Below are positions 1 through 7,081 of a stretch of DNA of 44,736 nucleotides, in pieces; within the stretch, counting starts at the first letter, position 1, and every line of letters begins with the position of its first letter. Position numbers and translations under genes: made by a program. The DNA comes from CAZYCC01 sp964645985 (GTDB lineage Bacteria; Bacillota; Clostridia; Oscillospirales; CAG-272). Under the pieces are notes generated by a model, which did no database searches, was not told the origin of the DNA, and saw only the letters and a list, made by a program, of their open reading frames with translations. The stretch lies in contig CAZYCC010000004.1 in the NCBI GenBank assembly GCA_964645985.1, forward strand, positions 1 to 44,736. Reading direction: 5' to 3'.

Positions 1-65
1 CGCGCGTTTTTGCAACGCAAAACGGCGCGACAACCCGCCCGCGATGAAAATATTGTTCACAACTC

Positions 66-94
66 TTGACAGAGGCGGGGAAGTGGTGTATACT
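66..94 (+). promoter_or_regulatory. Sigma-A promoter of the response regulator gene
   Basis: A consensus -35 box TTGACA lies at 66-71 and a -10 box TATACT at 89-94, with a 17-bp spacer. Transcription would start near 101, giving a leader of about 60 nt before the ATG at 164. The match is seen directly; activity is inferred. Confidence 0.8.
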
Positions 95-163
95 GTCTCT
101 GTATGATAGGGGGTGGATTCGCAGCGATGTTTTTTCCACAGGTTGAGCAAACGGAGGTTCCCC

Positions 164-850
164 ATGGATTCCAAGATTCTTGTCGTGGACGACGACCCCA
201 GCATTTGCGAGCTACTGCGCGTTTACCTTGAAAAAGAGGGCTTTGAGGTCAAGACCGCGGGAGACGGCGAGGAGGGCTTGAGCTACTTCAAGATGTACTC
301 ACCGGATCTCATCCTGCTGGACATTATGCTCCCGAAAAAAGACGGGTGGGAGGTCTGCCGCGAAATTCGCGCGGTCTCCACCGTACCGATCATCATGATC
401 ACGGCGAAGGGCGAGGTCTTCGACAAGGTTCTCGGGCTTGAGCTCGGCGCAGACGACTTCGTCACCAAGCCCTTTGATCTGAAAGAGCTCTCTGCGCGCG
501 TCAAGGCGGTGCTGCGCCGCGTCGCCACGCACGACACCGGCGACAGCGATGTCGTACGTTTCGAGAACCTCGAAATCAGCCGGGACAAGTACGAGCTCAA
601 ACTCAATGGCGAGGTGGTCGACCTGCCGCCAAAGGAGCTGGAGCTGCTCTACTTCCTCGCGTCCAACGCCAACCGCGTCTACACGCGCGACCAACTGCTC
701 GACAAGGTCTGGGGCTTCGATTACCTTGGAGACTCGCGCACGGTCGATGTCCACGTCAAGCGTCTGCGCGAGAAGCTTGAGGGCGTCTCCGACAAGTGGG
801 GGATTAAGACGGTCTGGGGTGTGGGCTACAAGTTCGAGGCGGTGCAATAA
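164..850 (+). CDS. OmpR/PhoB-family two-component response regulator
   Basis: This 228-residue protein is a cytoplasmic DNA-binding response regulator. Its receiver domain spans about residues 4-118, with the acidic pocket D9-D10, the phosphoacceptor D53 (in LILLDIMLP), switch residue T80 and K102 (in TKPF). A winged-helix output domain follows from about 130 to 225, with the typical stretch RTVDVHVKRLREKL. The start is fixed by GGAGG at 153-157, six bases before the ATG; an upstream in-frame ATG at 113 has no such site. The gene has its own consensus promoter and ends in a palindrome. No sensor kinase follows it directly: rpe comes next, and the nearest kinase is on the opposite strand at 1888-3369. 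That kinase is a plausible partner, but this is inference. Target genes are unknown. Confidence 0.93.
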   Translation: MDSKILVVDDDPSICELLRVYLEKEGFEVKTAGDGEEGLSYFKMYSPDLILLDIMLPKKDGWEVCREIRAVSTVPIIMITAKGEVFDKVLGLELGADDFVTKPFDLKELSARVKAVLRRVATHDTGDSDVVRFENLEISRDKYELKLNGEVVDLPPKELELLYFLASNANRVYTRDQLLDKVWGFDYLGDSRTVDVHVKRLREKLEGVSDKWGIKTVWGVGYKFEAVQ

Positions 851-860
851 TCCGAAAAAA

Positions 861-888
861 GAAAGAACTGCGCGCGCGCAGTTCTTTC
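861..888 (+). terminator. Palindrome after the response regulator gene
   Basis: A perfect 14+14 inverted repeat (861-874 with 875-888) begins 11 bases after the stop codon. It has a GC core and A/T-rich outer arms ending in TTCTTTC. It probably acts as a terminator or RNA 3' end, though it lacks a long T-tract. Confidence 0.55.
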
Positions 889-1049
889 GCTATGCGCAAA
901 ATCGCCGCCGCCAATCCCGCGCGGCATCTCCCGCGGGTTTTCCCGTTACTGCTCCTTTTTCCCTTTCCCGTGATGGGGCAGCGCTGCTGCGACGCTCGGC
1001 GTCTCCCGCGCCCTCCGCTCCGCTTCCCGCCTCTCGCTTCGCCTCGCTT

Positions 1050-1709
1050 ATGCTGCGCGTATCGCCGTCGCTGCTCTCGTGTGATTTCTCCCGCCTCGGG
1101 GAGGAGGTGGCGCGCGCCGCCGCCGCCGGCGCGGACGAGCTGCATATCGACGTGATGGACGGCGTGTTCGTCCCGAACATCACGGTGGGGCCATGCGTTA
1201 TCGCCGCGATTAGCCGCCGCACGGCGCTCCCGCTCGATGTGCACCTGATGATCACAAACCCGGGGCGCTATATCGGCGCGTTCGCCGACGCGGGCAGCGA
1301 CATCCTCACGATCCACGCCGAGAGCGCCGACCCCGCCTCTATTACCGCCGCTCTGCGCGAAATTCGCGCACGCGGGATGCGCGCGGGGCTCGCGCTGAAT
1401 CCCGAAACCCCCGCCGATATGCTACCTCCTTTTCTCCCCCTCCTCGACCGCGTCCTTGTGATGTCGGTGCACCCGGGGTTCGGCGGACAGGCGTTCCTGC
1501 CGCAGGCGCTGCCGAAGATCTCCGCCTGCCGCGAGAGCATCGACGAGAGTGGCCTCCCCGTCGAGCTCTCGGTCGATGGCGGGATCACTTTGGAGAATGC
1601 CGGAGAGGTCGCCGCCGCCGGCGCGAGCGTCGTTGCCGCCGGATCGACGGTTTTCCGCGCCGCGGATATGGCGGGGGCGATTGCTGCTCTTCGCCGCGCC
1701 GGGCAGTGA
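1050..1709 (+). CDS. rpe: Ribulose-phosphate 3-epimerase
   Basis: This TIM-barrel enzyme of the pentose phosphate pathway interconverts ribulose 5-phosphate and xylulose 5-phosphate. The 219 residues match the usual family length. Metal-binding and catalytic motifs are present: SPSLLSCDF (residues 5-13), HIDVMDGVFVPN (32-43), DVHLM (63-67), MSVHPGFGGQ and VDGGI. The phosphate-binding segment near the C terminus is AAGSTVF. The ATG at 1050 puts the canonical N terminus (MLRVSPSLLS) first. The frame stays open far upstream, but that extension shows no domain and overlaps the response regulator. No Shine-Dalgarno sequence precedes the start; the leader is C/T-rich. The gene ends before the shared terminator at 1816-1844. 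Confidence 0.95.
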   Translation: MLRVSPSLLSCDFSRLGEEVARAAAAGADELHIDVMDGVFVPNITVGPCVIAAISRRTALPLDVHLMITNPGRYIGAFADAGSDILTIHAESADPASITAALREIRARGMRAGLALNPETPADMLPPFLPLLDRVLVMSVHPGFGGQAFLPQALPKISACRESIDESGLPVELSVDGGITLENAGEVAAAGASVVAAGSTVFRAADMAGAIAALRRAGQ

Positions 1710-1815
1710 CCTCGCGCGCATAGGACCGGGGGGCAGCCGGCAAGCCGCCGCACCGCCGGAAAATCGGCAAAGAGAGGCAAAGAGACGAAAAAGCGCGCTC
1801 GCGAAATTCCATTGA

Positions 1816-1844
1816 AAAATCACCCCCGCAGTGGGGGTGTTTTT
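1816..1844. terminator. Bidirectional terminator between rpe and the sensor kinase gene
   Basis: A 7-bp stem (1821-1827 with 1833-1839), a 5-nt loop and a T-tract at 1840-1844 form a typical intrinsic terminator for rpe on the plus strand. The A-run at 1816-1819 provides a U-tract for the sensor kinase transcript arriving on the minus strand. Confidence 0.85.
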
Positions 1845-1887
1845 ATATCCCGCGCGCCGTGCAAGCCGCGCACACGCCGCGCGAATA

Positions 1888-3369
1888 TCACTTCGATAGA
1901 GGGAGGCGGAAGGTGAACGCGCAGTACTTCCCCTCCTCACTTTCCACGGTGATGTCCTCGCCGTGCGCGACAAGAATTGTCTTCGCGATGTACATCCCGA
2001 GCCCCACCCCGCTCTTGTCGAGCCCCCGGCTCTTGTCCGCCTTGTAAAACTGCTCGAAAATGTGCGGCAGATCCTCCTTTGATATGCCCTGTCCCTCGTT
2101 GTAGACGACGATTGCCACCTTGCGCGCGCGGTTTTCTGCCTGTACCGAGATGCGCAGCAGCCCGCCCTCCCGCGAGAACTTGACCGCGTTGTCTATTAGG
2201 TTGTACAGCACCTGATGAATCGCGTCCTCGTCTCCCACGGCGAGGATGTTGTCCTGCGAGCAGTCGAACTCCACCTCAAGGTGTTTGCCGTCAATTTTCT
2301 CCTCAAAGGAGAGGAGAATTTGCCGCGCCGTCTCACAGATGTCGAAGGGCGCCATTTTGAACTTGCGCTCTCCCGCCTGGATGCGCGTGACGTCGAGCAG
2401 AGAGCTGACGAGGCGCGAGAGGCGCTTCACCTCGGCGCTGACGATGCCGAGGTAGTAGGTGGTCTTCTCCGGCGGAATCACGCCGTCGAGGATTCCGTCG
2501 ACAAAGCCGGAGATCGAGGTCATTGGGGTGCGCAGATCGTGCGCCACGCTCGAGATGAAGCTGTCGCGCTTTTTCTCCAGTTCATCGAGCGACTCCGCCA
2601 TATGGTTGAAGGCGTCGGCGAGCCCTGCAACCTCGTCGCTGCCGCCGGTCTCAACCCGCACTGAAAAGTCACCCCGCGAAAAGCTCTCCGCCGCCCGGCA
2701 CATCTTGCGTATCGGCGTGCTGATGCGCTCGCTGAGGACATAGGACGCGAGCAGCCCCGCGACCATAACGATGACGCAGGCGGTGATCATCGTCGACATC
2801 ATACGGCTGACGAAGGAGGACATTTCGCTCGCCGAGGAGACGGCGAAGACCGCGCCCGCCGGCTGCTCCGCCGCGAGGTTCAGCCCGAGCTTGACCCCGT
2901 AGATGACCTGCTTCTCCTCGAAGAGATCCCCTAAGGTACCGACCTGCGAGACGCTGCCTTGCGCGGGATCGAGCACTTTTCCCATCACATCAGAGGGCAA
3001 GCGGCCGTGCAGCCCCTCGCTGTTGCTGTCTGTAATGAGAATCGCGCCCTCGCGATCGACGAGGAAAACGCCGAAGTTGCTGTAATCCGAGACGGCGGAC
3101 ATCCCCGCCGCGAGCGACGCCCGCTCGGTGAGGAGAAATCGCGCGGGGTCGGCGGCAATGCCCTCCTCCTCAAGGCGGGAGAGGTAAGCGTAGTAACTTT
3201 TGTTGACCATTTCCTTGACGTTCTCGGCAGCGTTGGTAACGGCGGCGGTTTTCTCATCGCGCGCGTAGTCGGAGACCATCACGCCGAGAACCACCCCGAG
3301 CAGCGTGAAGCTGACGAGGAAAATCACCATAAAGGCGGAAATATAGCGGGCAAAAACGCTTTTGAACAT
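1888..3369 (-). CDS. HAMP-containing membrane sensor histidine kinase
   Basis: This 493-residue sensor kinase has membrane segments at about residues 10-32 and 195-213 that flank an extracytoplasmic sensor region (about 33-190). A HAMP linker (about 212-265), a HisKA dimerisation domain with phosphoacceptor H277 in SSVAHDLRTPMTS, and an HATPase domain follow. The last has N box NLIDNAVKFS, a DIFEQFYK-like F box (HIFEQFYKADKSR) and G2 box GVGLGMYIAK. The ATG at 3369 is chosen because the membrane helix begins directly after it; an in-frame start at 3441 would add 24 residues without recognisable features. No clear ribosome binding site is seen. A hairpin at 3390-3404 lies just upstream. It follows ispF on the same strand and faces the orphan response regulator across rpe. 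The ligand is unknown. Confidence 0.93.
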   Translation of the reverse strand: MFKSVFARYISAFMVIFLVSFTLLGVVLGVMVSDYARDEKTAAVTNAAENVKEMVNKSYYAYLSRLEEEGIAADPARFLLTERASLAAGMSAVSDYSNFGVFLVDREGAILITDSNSEGLHGRLPSDVMGKVLDPAQGSVSQVGTLGDLFEEKQVIYGVKLGLNLAAEQPAGAVFAVSSASEMSSFVSRMMSTMITACVIVMVAGLLASYVLSERISTPIRKMCRAAESFSRGDFSVRVETGGSDEVAGLADAFNHMAESLDELEKKRDSFISSVAHDLRTPMTSISGFVDGILDGVIPPEKTTYYLGIVSAEVKRLSRLVSSLLDVTRIQAGERKFKMAPFDICETARQILLSFEEKIDGKHLEVEFDCSQDNILAVGDEDAIHQVLYNLIDNAVKFSREGGLLRISVQAENRARKVAIVVYNEGQGISKEDLPHIFEQFYKADKSRGLDKSGVGLGMYIAKTILVAHGEDITVESEEGKYCAFTFRLPLSK

Positions 3370-3558
3370 AGTGCCGCCGGGGAAGAGGATTCGGCGAAGC
3401 CGAAAAGAGGCAAGCGGGGAAGAGTCGGGGGATTGGCGCAAAAAGCTCTCGCGCGAGAGGGCCGCGCAGCGGCGCGCGAGGGAAGCGCGGGAGATTGAGA
3501 AATGAACTTTTTTGAAAAAAGGAAAACTGCGCCGCCGCGAGAGGCTTGCGAGAATGCT

Positions 3559-4074
3559 TCAGAGCGGCGCCACGCTCGTCTTTTTCGCGATGAGCGCGAC
3601 GGCGTGGGCGGCGATACCCTCGCCCGCCCCGGTGAATCCCAGGCCCTCCTCGGTGGTCGCCTTGACCGAAACGGCGTCCTGCGGCAGTCGCAGCGCCTCG
3701 GCGAGCGCGCTGCGCATTTGCGCGATATACGGCGAAAGGCGCGGGGACTGTGCGATAACCGTCGCGTCGATGTTGACCGGCGTGTAGCCCGCCGCATCGA
3801 GCATTTCGCGCACGCGCGCGGCGAGCGAAAGACTGTTCGCCCCCGCATAGGCCGGGTCGCTGTCCGGGAAGTGAACGCCGATGTCGCCGAGCGCCGCCGC
3901 GCCGAGGAGCGCGTCCATCACCGCGTGTGTGAGAACATCGGCATCCGAGTGCCCAAGCAGACCCCGGTGAAACGGGACGCGCACCCCCCCGAGAATAAGC
4001 GCGCGCCCCTCCCCGAGCGCGTGCACATCATATCCATGCCCCACGCGAAAGGGCAATGCTGAAGAAGAAATCAT
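3559..4074 (-). CDS. ispF: 2-C-methyl-D-erythritol 2,4-cyclodiphosphate synthase
   Basis: IspF catalyses the fifth step of the MEP isoprenoid pathway, closing CDP-methylerythritol 2-phosphate to the cyclic diphosphate with release of CMP. The 171 residues include the metal-binding set D16, H18 (GYDVH) and H50 (LTHAVMDALLGA), spaced as in the E. coli enzyme. Also present are GHSDADV (41-47), DIGVHFPDSD and the C-terminal KATTEEGLGFTG signature. The ATG at 4074 is preferred; a TTG two codons upstream is possible. No Shine-Dalgarno sequence is visible. ispD lies upstream on the same strand, separated by an unusual 564-bp spacer. In many bacteria the two genes are adjacent or fused. Confidence 0.95.
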   Translation of the reverse strand: MISSSALPFRVGHGYDVHALGEGRALILGGVRVPFHRGLLGHSDADVLTHAVMDALLGAAALGDIGVHFPDSDPAYAGANSLSLAARVREMLDAAGYTPVNIDATVIAQSPRLSPYIAQMRSALAEALRLPQDAVSVKATTEEGLGFTGAGEGIAAHAVALIAKKTSVAPL

Positions 4075-4638
4075 AAGCAAAAAAATGACAAAGAGAACGG
4101 GAGAACTCAGTTTTGACCTCCCGCGCCTGCTTTACGAATCCGCCCCTCGCCGGGTTCATCGATGGAAGAAGAGAGGGTGTATTCCGATCCGACAATTCTC
4201 GCGCGCTGATCTCCCGCCGGGTGTTTTTCGTGCACCCGCCTCTTCTTGGGGTATCGATGAAGCAGACCGAGGAGTGCGCCCGCGCCGCCCCCGCGCGCGT
4301 CGCGCCTCGCGAATTCTCTCACACCCCGCGCAGCCTCTTTGCGGGATAATCCCGTTTCCCCGCGCGCATCGTGCCTCGCGAATTTGTGATAAACGCGGAT
4401 AACACTTTTGTCGCGCTCCCGAACGCGCCGCGTGCAACTGCCTGACGAGGACGCTCGCGCCGCGTCGCTCGCCGCGCGCTTCGATGCGGTGAGTGCATCG
4501 CGAGCTGTGACGTCCGCCCTCTCGCGAAGGCGGGTGAGCCATCCTCGCGCAAGGTGGGGCTACCCTTTCATGAATGTGGTGTGGATCGCCTCTTCACGAG
4601 TGCAGAGAGAGCCGCCCGCTCGCGATGGCAATGCGCCT
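4075..4638. other. Non-coding spacer with inverted and direct repeats (ispD-ispF)
   Basis: This 564-bp stretch has no convincing gene. It holds an imperfect inverted repeat of 22 base pairs (arms 4155-4179 and 4233-4261). It also holds a 25-bp direct repeat with two mismatches (4291-4315 and 4360-4384) and a small hairpin (4342-4354). The short open frames here are GC-driven and show no protein features. It would be transcribed with ispD-ispF if those genes form one operon. Confidence 0.5.
4155..4261 (-). repeat. 22-bp imperfect inverted repeat, candidate structured RNA
   Basis: The outer arm (4155-4163 with 4253-4261) pairs over 9 bp, the middle (4166-4173 with 4240-4247) over 8 bp and the inner (4175-4179 with 4233-4237) over 5 bp. 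Only small internal loops separate them. About 53 nt lie in the terminal region. The strand given is that of the flanking genes. Its nature is unknown: RNA element, MITE remnant or regulatory hairpin. Confidence 0.45.
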
Positions 4639-5415
4639 CTACTCCCCCCGCGCGTGCAGGATCGCCTCGGCGAGGATGAGGTCGCTTGGCGTTGTGATTT
4701 TGATGTTCTCGCGCGAGGTCGGTGTCAGGCGGCAGGAAACGCCCAGCCTCTCGACGAGCGCGCAGTCGTCGGTGAGGGTTACCCCGAGCGCTCCTGCGCG
4801 CGCGGCGCGCGCGAGCGCCTCGCGGTAGAGCGCGAGGCGAAAGGCCTGCGGCGTTTGCACGAGAACCGCGCGCGCGCGCTCCGGCTCCTCGCCGGGGAGA
4901 GTGAAACCCTCGCGCGCGACCTTGACCGTATCGGTGCAGGGGGTGGAGGCGGTCGCCGCGCCGAATGTGATCGCGTCGCTAATGACGCGGTCAATCTCCT
5001 CCGCTGTGACAAGCGGGCGGCATCCGTCGTGAATGGCTACGACGCGGCAGCTCGCGGGCAGCGCGGCGACCCCCCGTTCGGTCGACTGCGCGCGCGTCTC
5101 CCCGCCCGGGACGATTGCCGCCCACTTCGATAGAGCATAGCGCGCACGGTAGTCCGCGAAGAGCGGTATCTCCTCCTCGCGCGCAACAACAATAACGAGA
5201 TCCACCCGGCGTGAGCTCTCTATAGCGCGCGCGGCGCGCACGACGACCGGAACCCCCGCGAGCTTTCGGTGCGGCTTGCGCGGCCCCTCGCCCATGCGTG
5301 AGCCTTCTCCCGCAGCGAGCAGCAGCGCGCAGACCCGCCCCTCGCGCCGCTCGCGAAAAAGCACCCCCGCGTGGGGGCTCCCCTCCTCGCGGGAGGACGG
5401 ATGATCGTTATTCAT
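4639..5415 (-). CDS. ispD: 2-C-methyl-D-erythritol 4-phosphate cytidylyltransferase
   Basis: IspD transfers CMP from CTP to methylerythritol 4-phosphate in the MEP pathway. The 258-residue protein has a nucleotidyltransferase fold. The glycine-rich CTP-binding loop LLLAAGEGSRMG lies at about residues 32-43 and is followed by a variant KPHRKLAG segment. HDGCRPLVT and TDDCALVERLG are further family motifs, and the C-terminal ITTPSDLILAE is typical. About 30 N-terminal residues before the Rossmann strand are extra. The ATG at 5415 has AAAGGG directly before it, which is too close for an ideal site. A strong promoter (5465-5493) places transcription start about 45 nt upstream and rules out longer in-frame starts. 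Adjacent cdaA is transcribed away from it. Confidence 0.93.
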   Translation of the reverse strand: MNNDHPSSREEGSPHAGVLFRERREGRVCALLLAAGEGSRMGEGPRKPHRKLAGVPVVVRAARAIESSRRVDLVIVVAREEEIPLFADYRARYALSKWAAIVPGGETRAQSTERGVAALPASCRVVAIHDGCRPLVTAEEIDRVISDAITFGAATASTPCTDTVKVAREGFTLPGEEPERARAVLVQTPQAFRLALYREALARAARAGALGVTLTDDCALVERLGVSCRLTPTSRENIKITTPSDLILAEAILHARGE

Positions 5416-5464
5416 CCCTTTGACCAAAGTAAAACTCAACTTTATGCAGCGCGACTCCGCGCAA

Positions 5465-5493
5465 AGTATACACCCCGCGCGCACTTTTTTCAA
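5465..5493 (-). promoter_or_regulatory. Sigma-A promoter of ispD
   Basis: On the minus strand, a -35 box TTGAAA (5488-5493) and a -10 box TATACT (5465-5470) are separated by 17 bp. The start would lie near 5458, leaving a leader of about 43 nt before the ispD ATG. Confidence 0.72.
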
Positions 5494-5664
5494 GAGCGCG
5501 GCAAATTCGGCGAGCGGAGCGCACGAGGGGGCAGCAGCGAACGGGTGAGTAGCGCGAAACTGCCGCCTTTGCCGCCGTGCGGTTTTCTCCCCAAATTCGG
5601 GGCGGTCGCGCGAGGTGCGCGGCGAGCGGCGCCCGCCTCCCCCTCATTTTTCTTCTTTTTGCGT

Positions 5665-5693
5665 TTGCAAATTCTCCCCGATTGTGCTATACT
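5665..5693 (+). promoter_or_regulatory. Extended -10 promoter of cdaA-cdaR
   Basis: A -35-like box TTGCAA (5665-5670), a 17-bp spacer and a -10 box TATACT (5688-5693), preceded by the extended -10 dinucleotide TG at 5685-5686, lie about 70 bp before the cdaA start. This promoter diverges from the ispD promoter. Confidence 0.7.
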
Positions 5694-5759
5694 AATAATG
5701 GTGTATTTTAGGGAGCGGGTGCGGCATTTCTCGGCGAAATTCTTGCGGAGGGCGGTTCT

Positions 5760-6809
5760 TTGGAGAAGATCGGCAGCTTTTTTCGCGAACTGTGGGACTT
5801 CGTCCTGACACAAGCGAAGGGCATCGGCGTGATGGATGTCGTCGACATCCTTCTCGTCGCGCTGCTGCTCTACTATCTCTTCAAATTCATCCGCGGCAAG
5901 CGCGCGGGGCGACTGCTCGTCGGGGTGCTTTTTCTCATTGTCCTGCAAGCGATCAGCCGCAGTATCGGGCTGGTTTCGGTCAATTATCTGCTGCAAAATG
6001 TCTACCAAGCGGGCATTCTCGCTTTGATCGTCGTCTTTCAGCCGGAGCTGCGCGCGATGCTCGAGCAGGTGGGCAACGGATCGAACATCATTAAGAAAGG
6101 CAAGCGCGCGCGCGGCAAGCTCGAGACAATCATCGATGAGATTTGTACCGCCTGCGTCGAGATGTCGCGCGAGAAGACAGGCGCGCTCATCGCGATCGAG
6201 CGCTATTCCCGCCTCACCGATTACGCCAACCCCAAGGGAACCCTCCTCGACGCGGACATCACCTCCTACCTTATTCGCAATATATTTTTCAAAAATTCGC
6301 CCCTGCACGATGGCGCGCTAATCATTCGTCTGCCGCGCTTGTACGCCGCCGGATGTATGCTCCCCCTCTCAACCAACGAGGAGATTTACGAGACCTACGG
6401 CACGCGCCACCGCGCGGCGATTGGTCTAACCGAGGAGACCGACGCGATAGTCCTCGTCGTCTCGGAGGAGACCGGGGGGATTTCTCTTGCCTACCGTGGC
6501 AGTCTCTATACCGGCTGCAATGCTGCGTGCCTGAAGGCGGCGATCATAAAGTTACTCTTTGGCGAGAAAAAGCCCCGCGCCAAGGGCGGCAAGCGAAAGA
6601 AAGAAAACCGCACCCCGGGCGCCTTGCCCGAGGCCCCGGAGGCAAGCGGACAGGCCGCGCAAAGCGCGGGCAAGCCCTCCATGACCTCTCCCTTGGAGAT
6701 GCCGGATTCGCCACGCCCCGCGGGAAAGTCCGCCGCCGCGGCGCGCGCCCCGAAAATGAGCGCGAAGGATCTCCCCCCCGGCCCCCGGCAACCCCGGGGA
6801 CCCCGGTAA
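5760..6809 (+). CDS. cdaA: Membrane diadenylate cyclase (c-di-AMP synthase)
   Basis: CdaA condenses two ATP to cyclic di-AMP, a messenger controlling potassium, osmolyte and cell-wall homeostasis. Three N-terminal membrane helices fall at about residues 26-44, 50-68 and 75-95. The DAC domain (about 110-265) carries both catalytic motifs: DGA (184-186, in PLHDGALII) and RHR (216-218, in GTRHRAAIG). A TTG start is fixed by GGAGGG at 5747-5752, seven bases upstream. Beyond residue 265 there is a Lys/Pro/Ala-rich tail. A C7 run at 6773-6779 near its end suggests an indel: with one C removed, the tail would read on as a GNPGDPGK-like stretch and stop at 6846. cdaR follows, as in most Bacillota, but glmM is not next. 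Confidence 0.95.
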   Translation: MEKIGSFFRELWDFVLTQAKGIGVMDVVDILLVALLLYYLFKFIRGKRAGRLLVGVLFLIVLQAISRSIGLVSVNYLLQNVYQAGILALIVVFQPELRAMLEQVGNGSNIIKKGKRARGKLETIIDEICTACVEMSREKTGALIAIERYSRLTDYANPKGTLLDADITSYLIRNIFFKNSPLHDGALIIRLPRLYAAGCMLPLSTNEEIYETYGTRHRAAIGLTEETDAIVLVVSEETGGISLAYRGSLYTGCNAACLKAAIIKLLFGEKKPRAKGGKRKKENRTPGALPEAPEASGQAAQSAGKPSMTSPLEMPDSPRPAGKSAAAARAPKMSAKDLPPGPRQPRGPR

Positions 6810-7067
6810 AACCGGTAATCCCGAAAAATCCGAGAAAGTCGACTAAACCGACAATCCTACCGACCCCGCCGTCATCCCGAACCGCCCGGAAGGGCGGCGC
6901 CGCGAGAAACTTTGCAGCTCCTCCCTTATCCGGCAGCTTTGGCAAAGTTCGCTTAGGCGGCAGCTTTGATTATGCCGCCGACCTCGCCGCCCTCGCGCGA
7001 GGCCGCTCCCGCAAGAGCGGCAGACGATCGCGCGGCGAGCTTCCCCTTTTTCCCTGAAAACCCGCCC

Positions 7068-7075
7068 AAAGGAGG
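7068..7075 (+). promoter_or_regulatory. Strong Shine-Dalgarno site for the GTG start of cdaR
   Basis: AAAGGAGG lies six bases before the GTG at 7082. It decides this start over an internal ATG 37 codons later. Confidence 0.85.
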
Positions 7076-7081
7076 TTTGCT

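Noticed and set aside
549..1049. N-terminal extension of rpe
   Set aside because: The frame is open by GC bias, overlaps the response regulator and its terminator, and lacks any domain.
4075..4638. T-box leader or small protein genes in the ispD-ispF gap
   Set aside because: No T-box antiterminator sequence is present, and the short frames are Arg/Ala-rich with no ribosome binding site.
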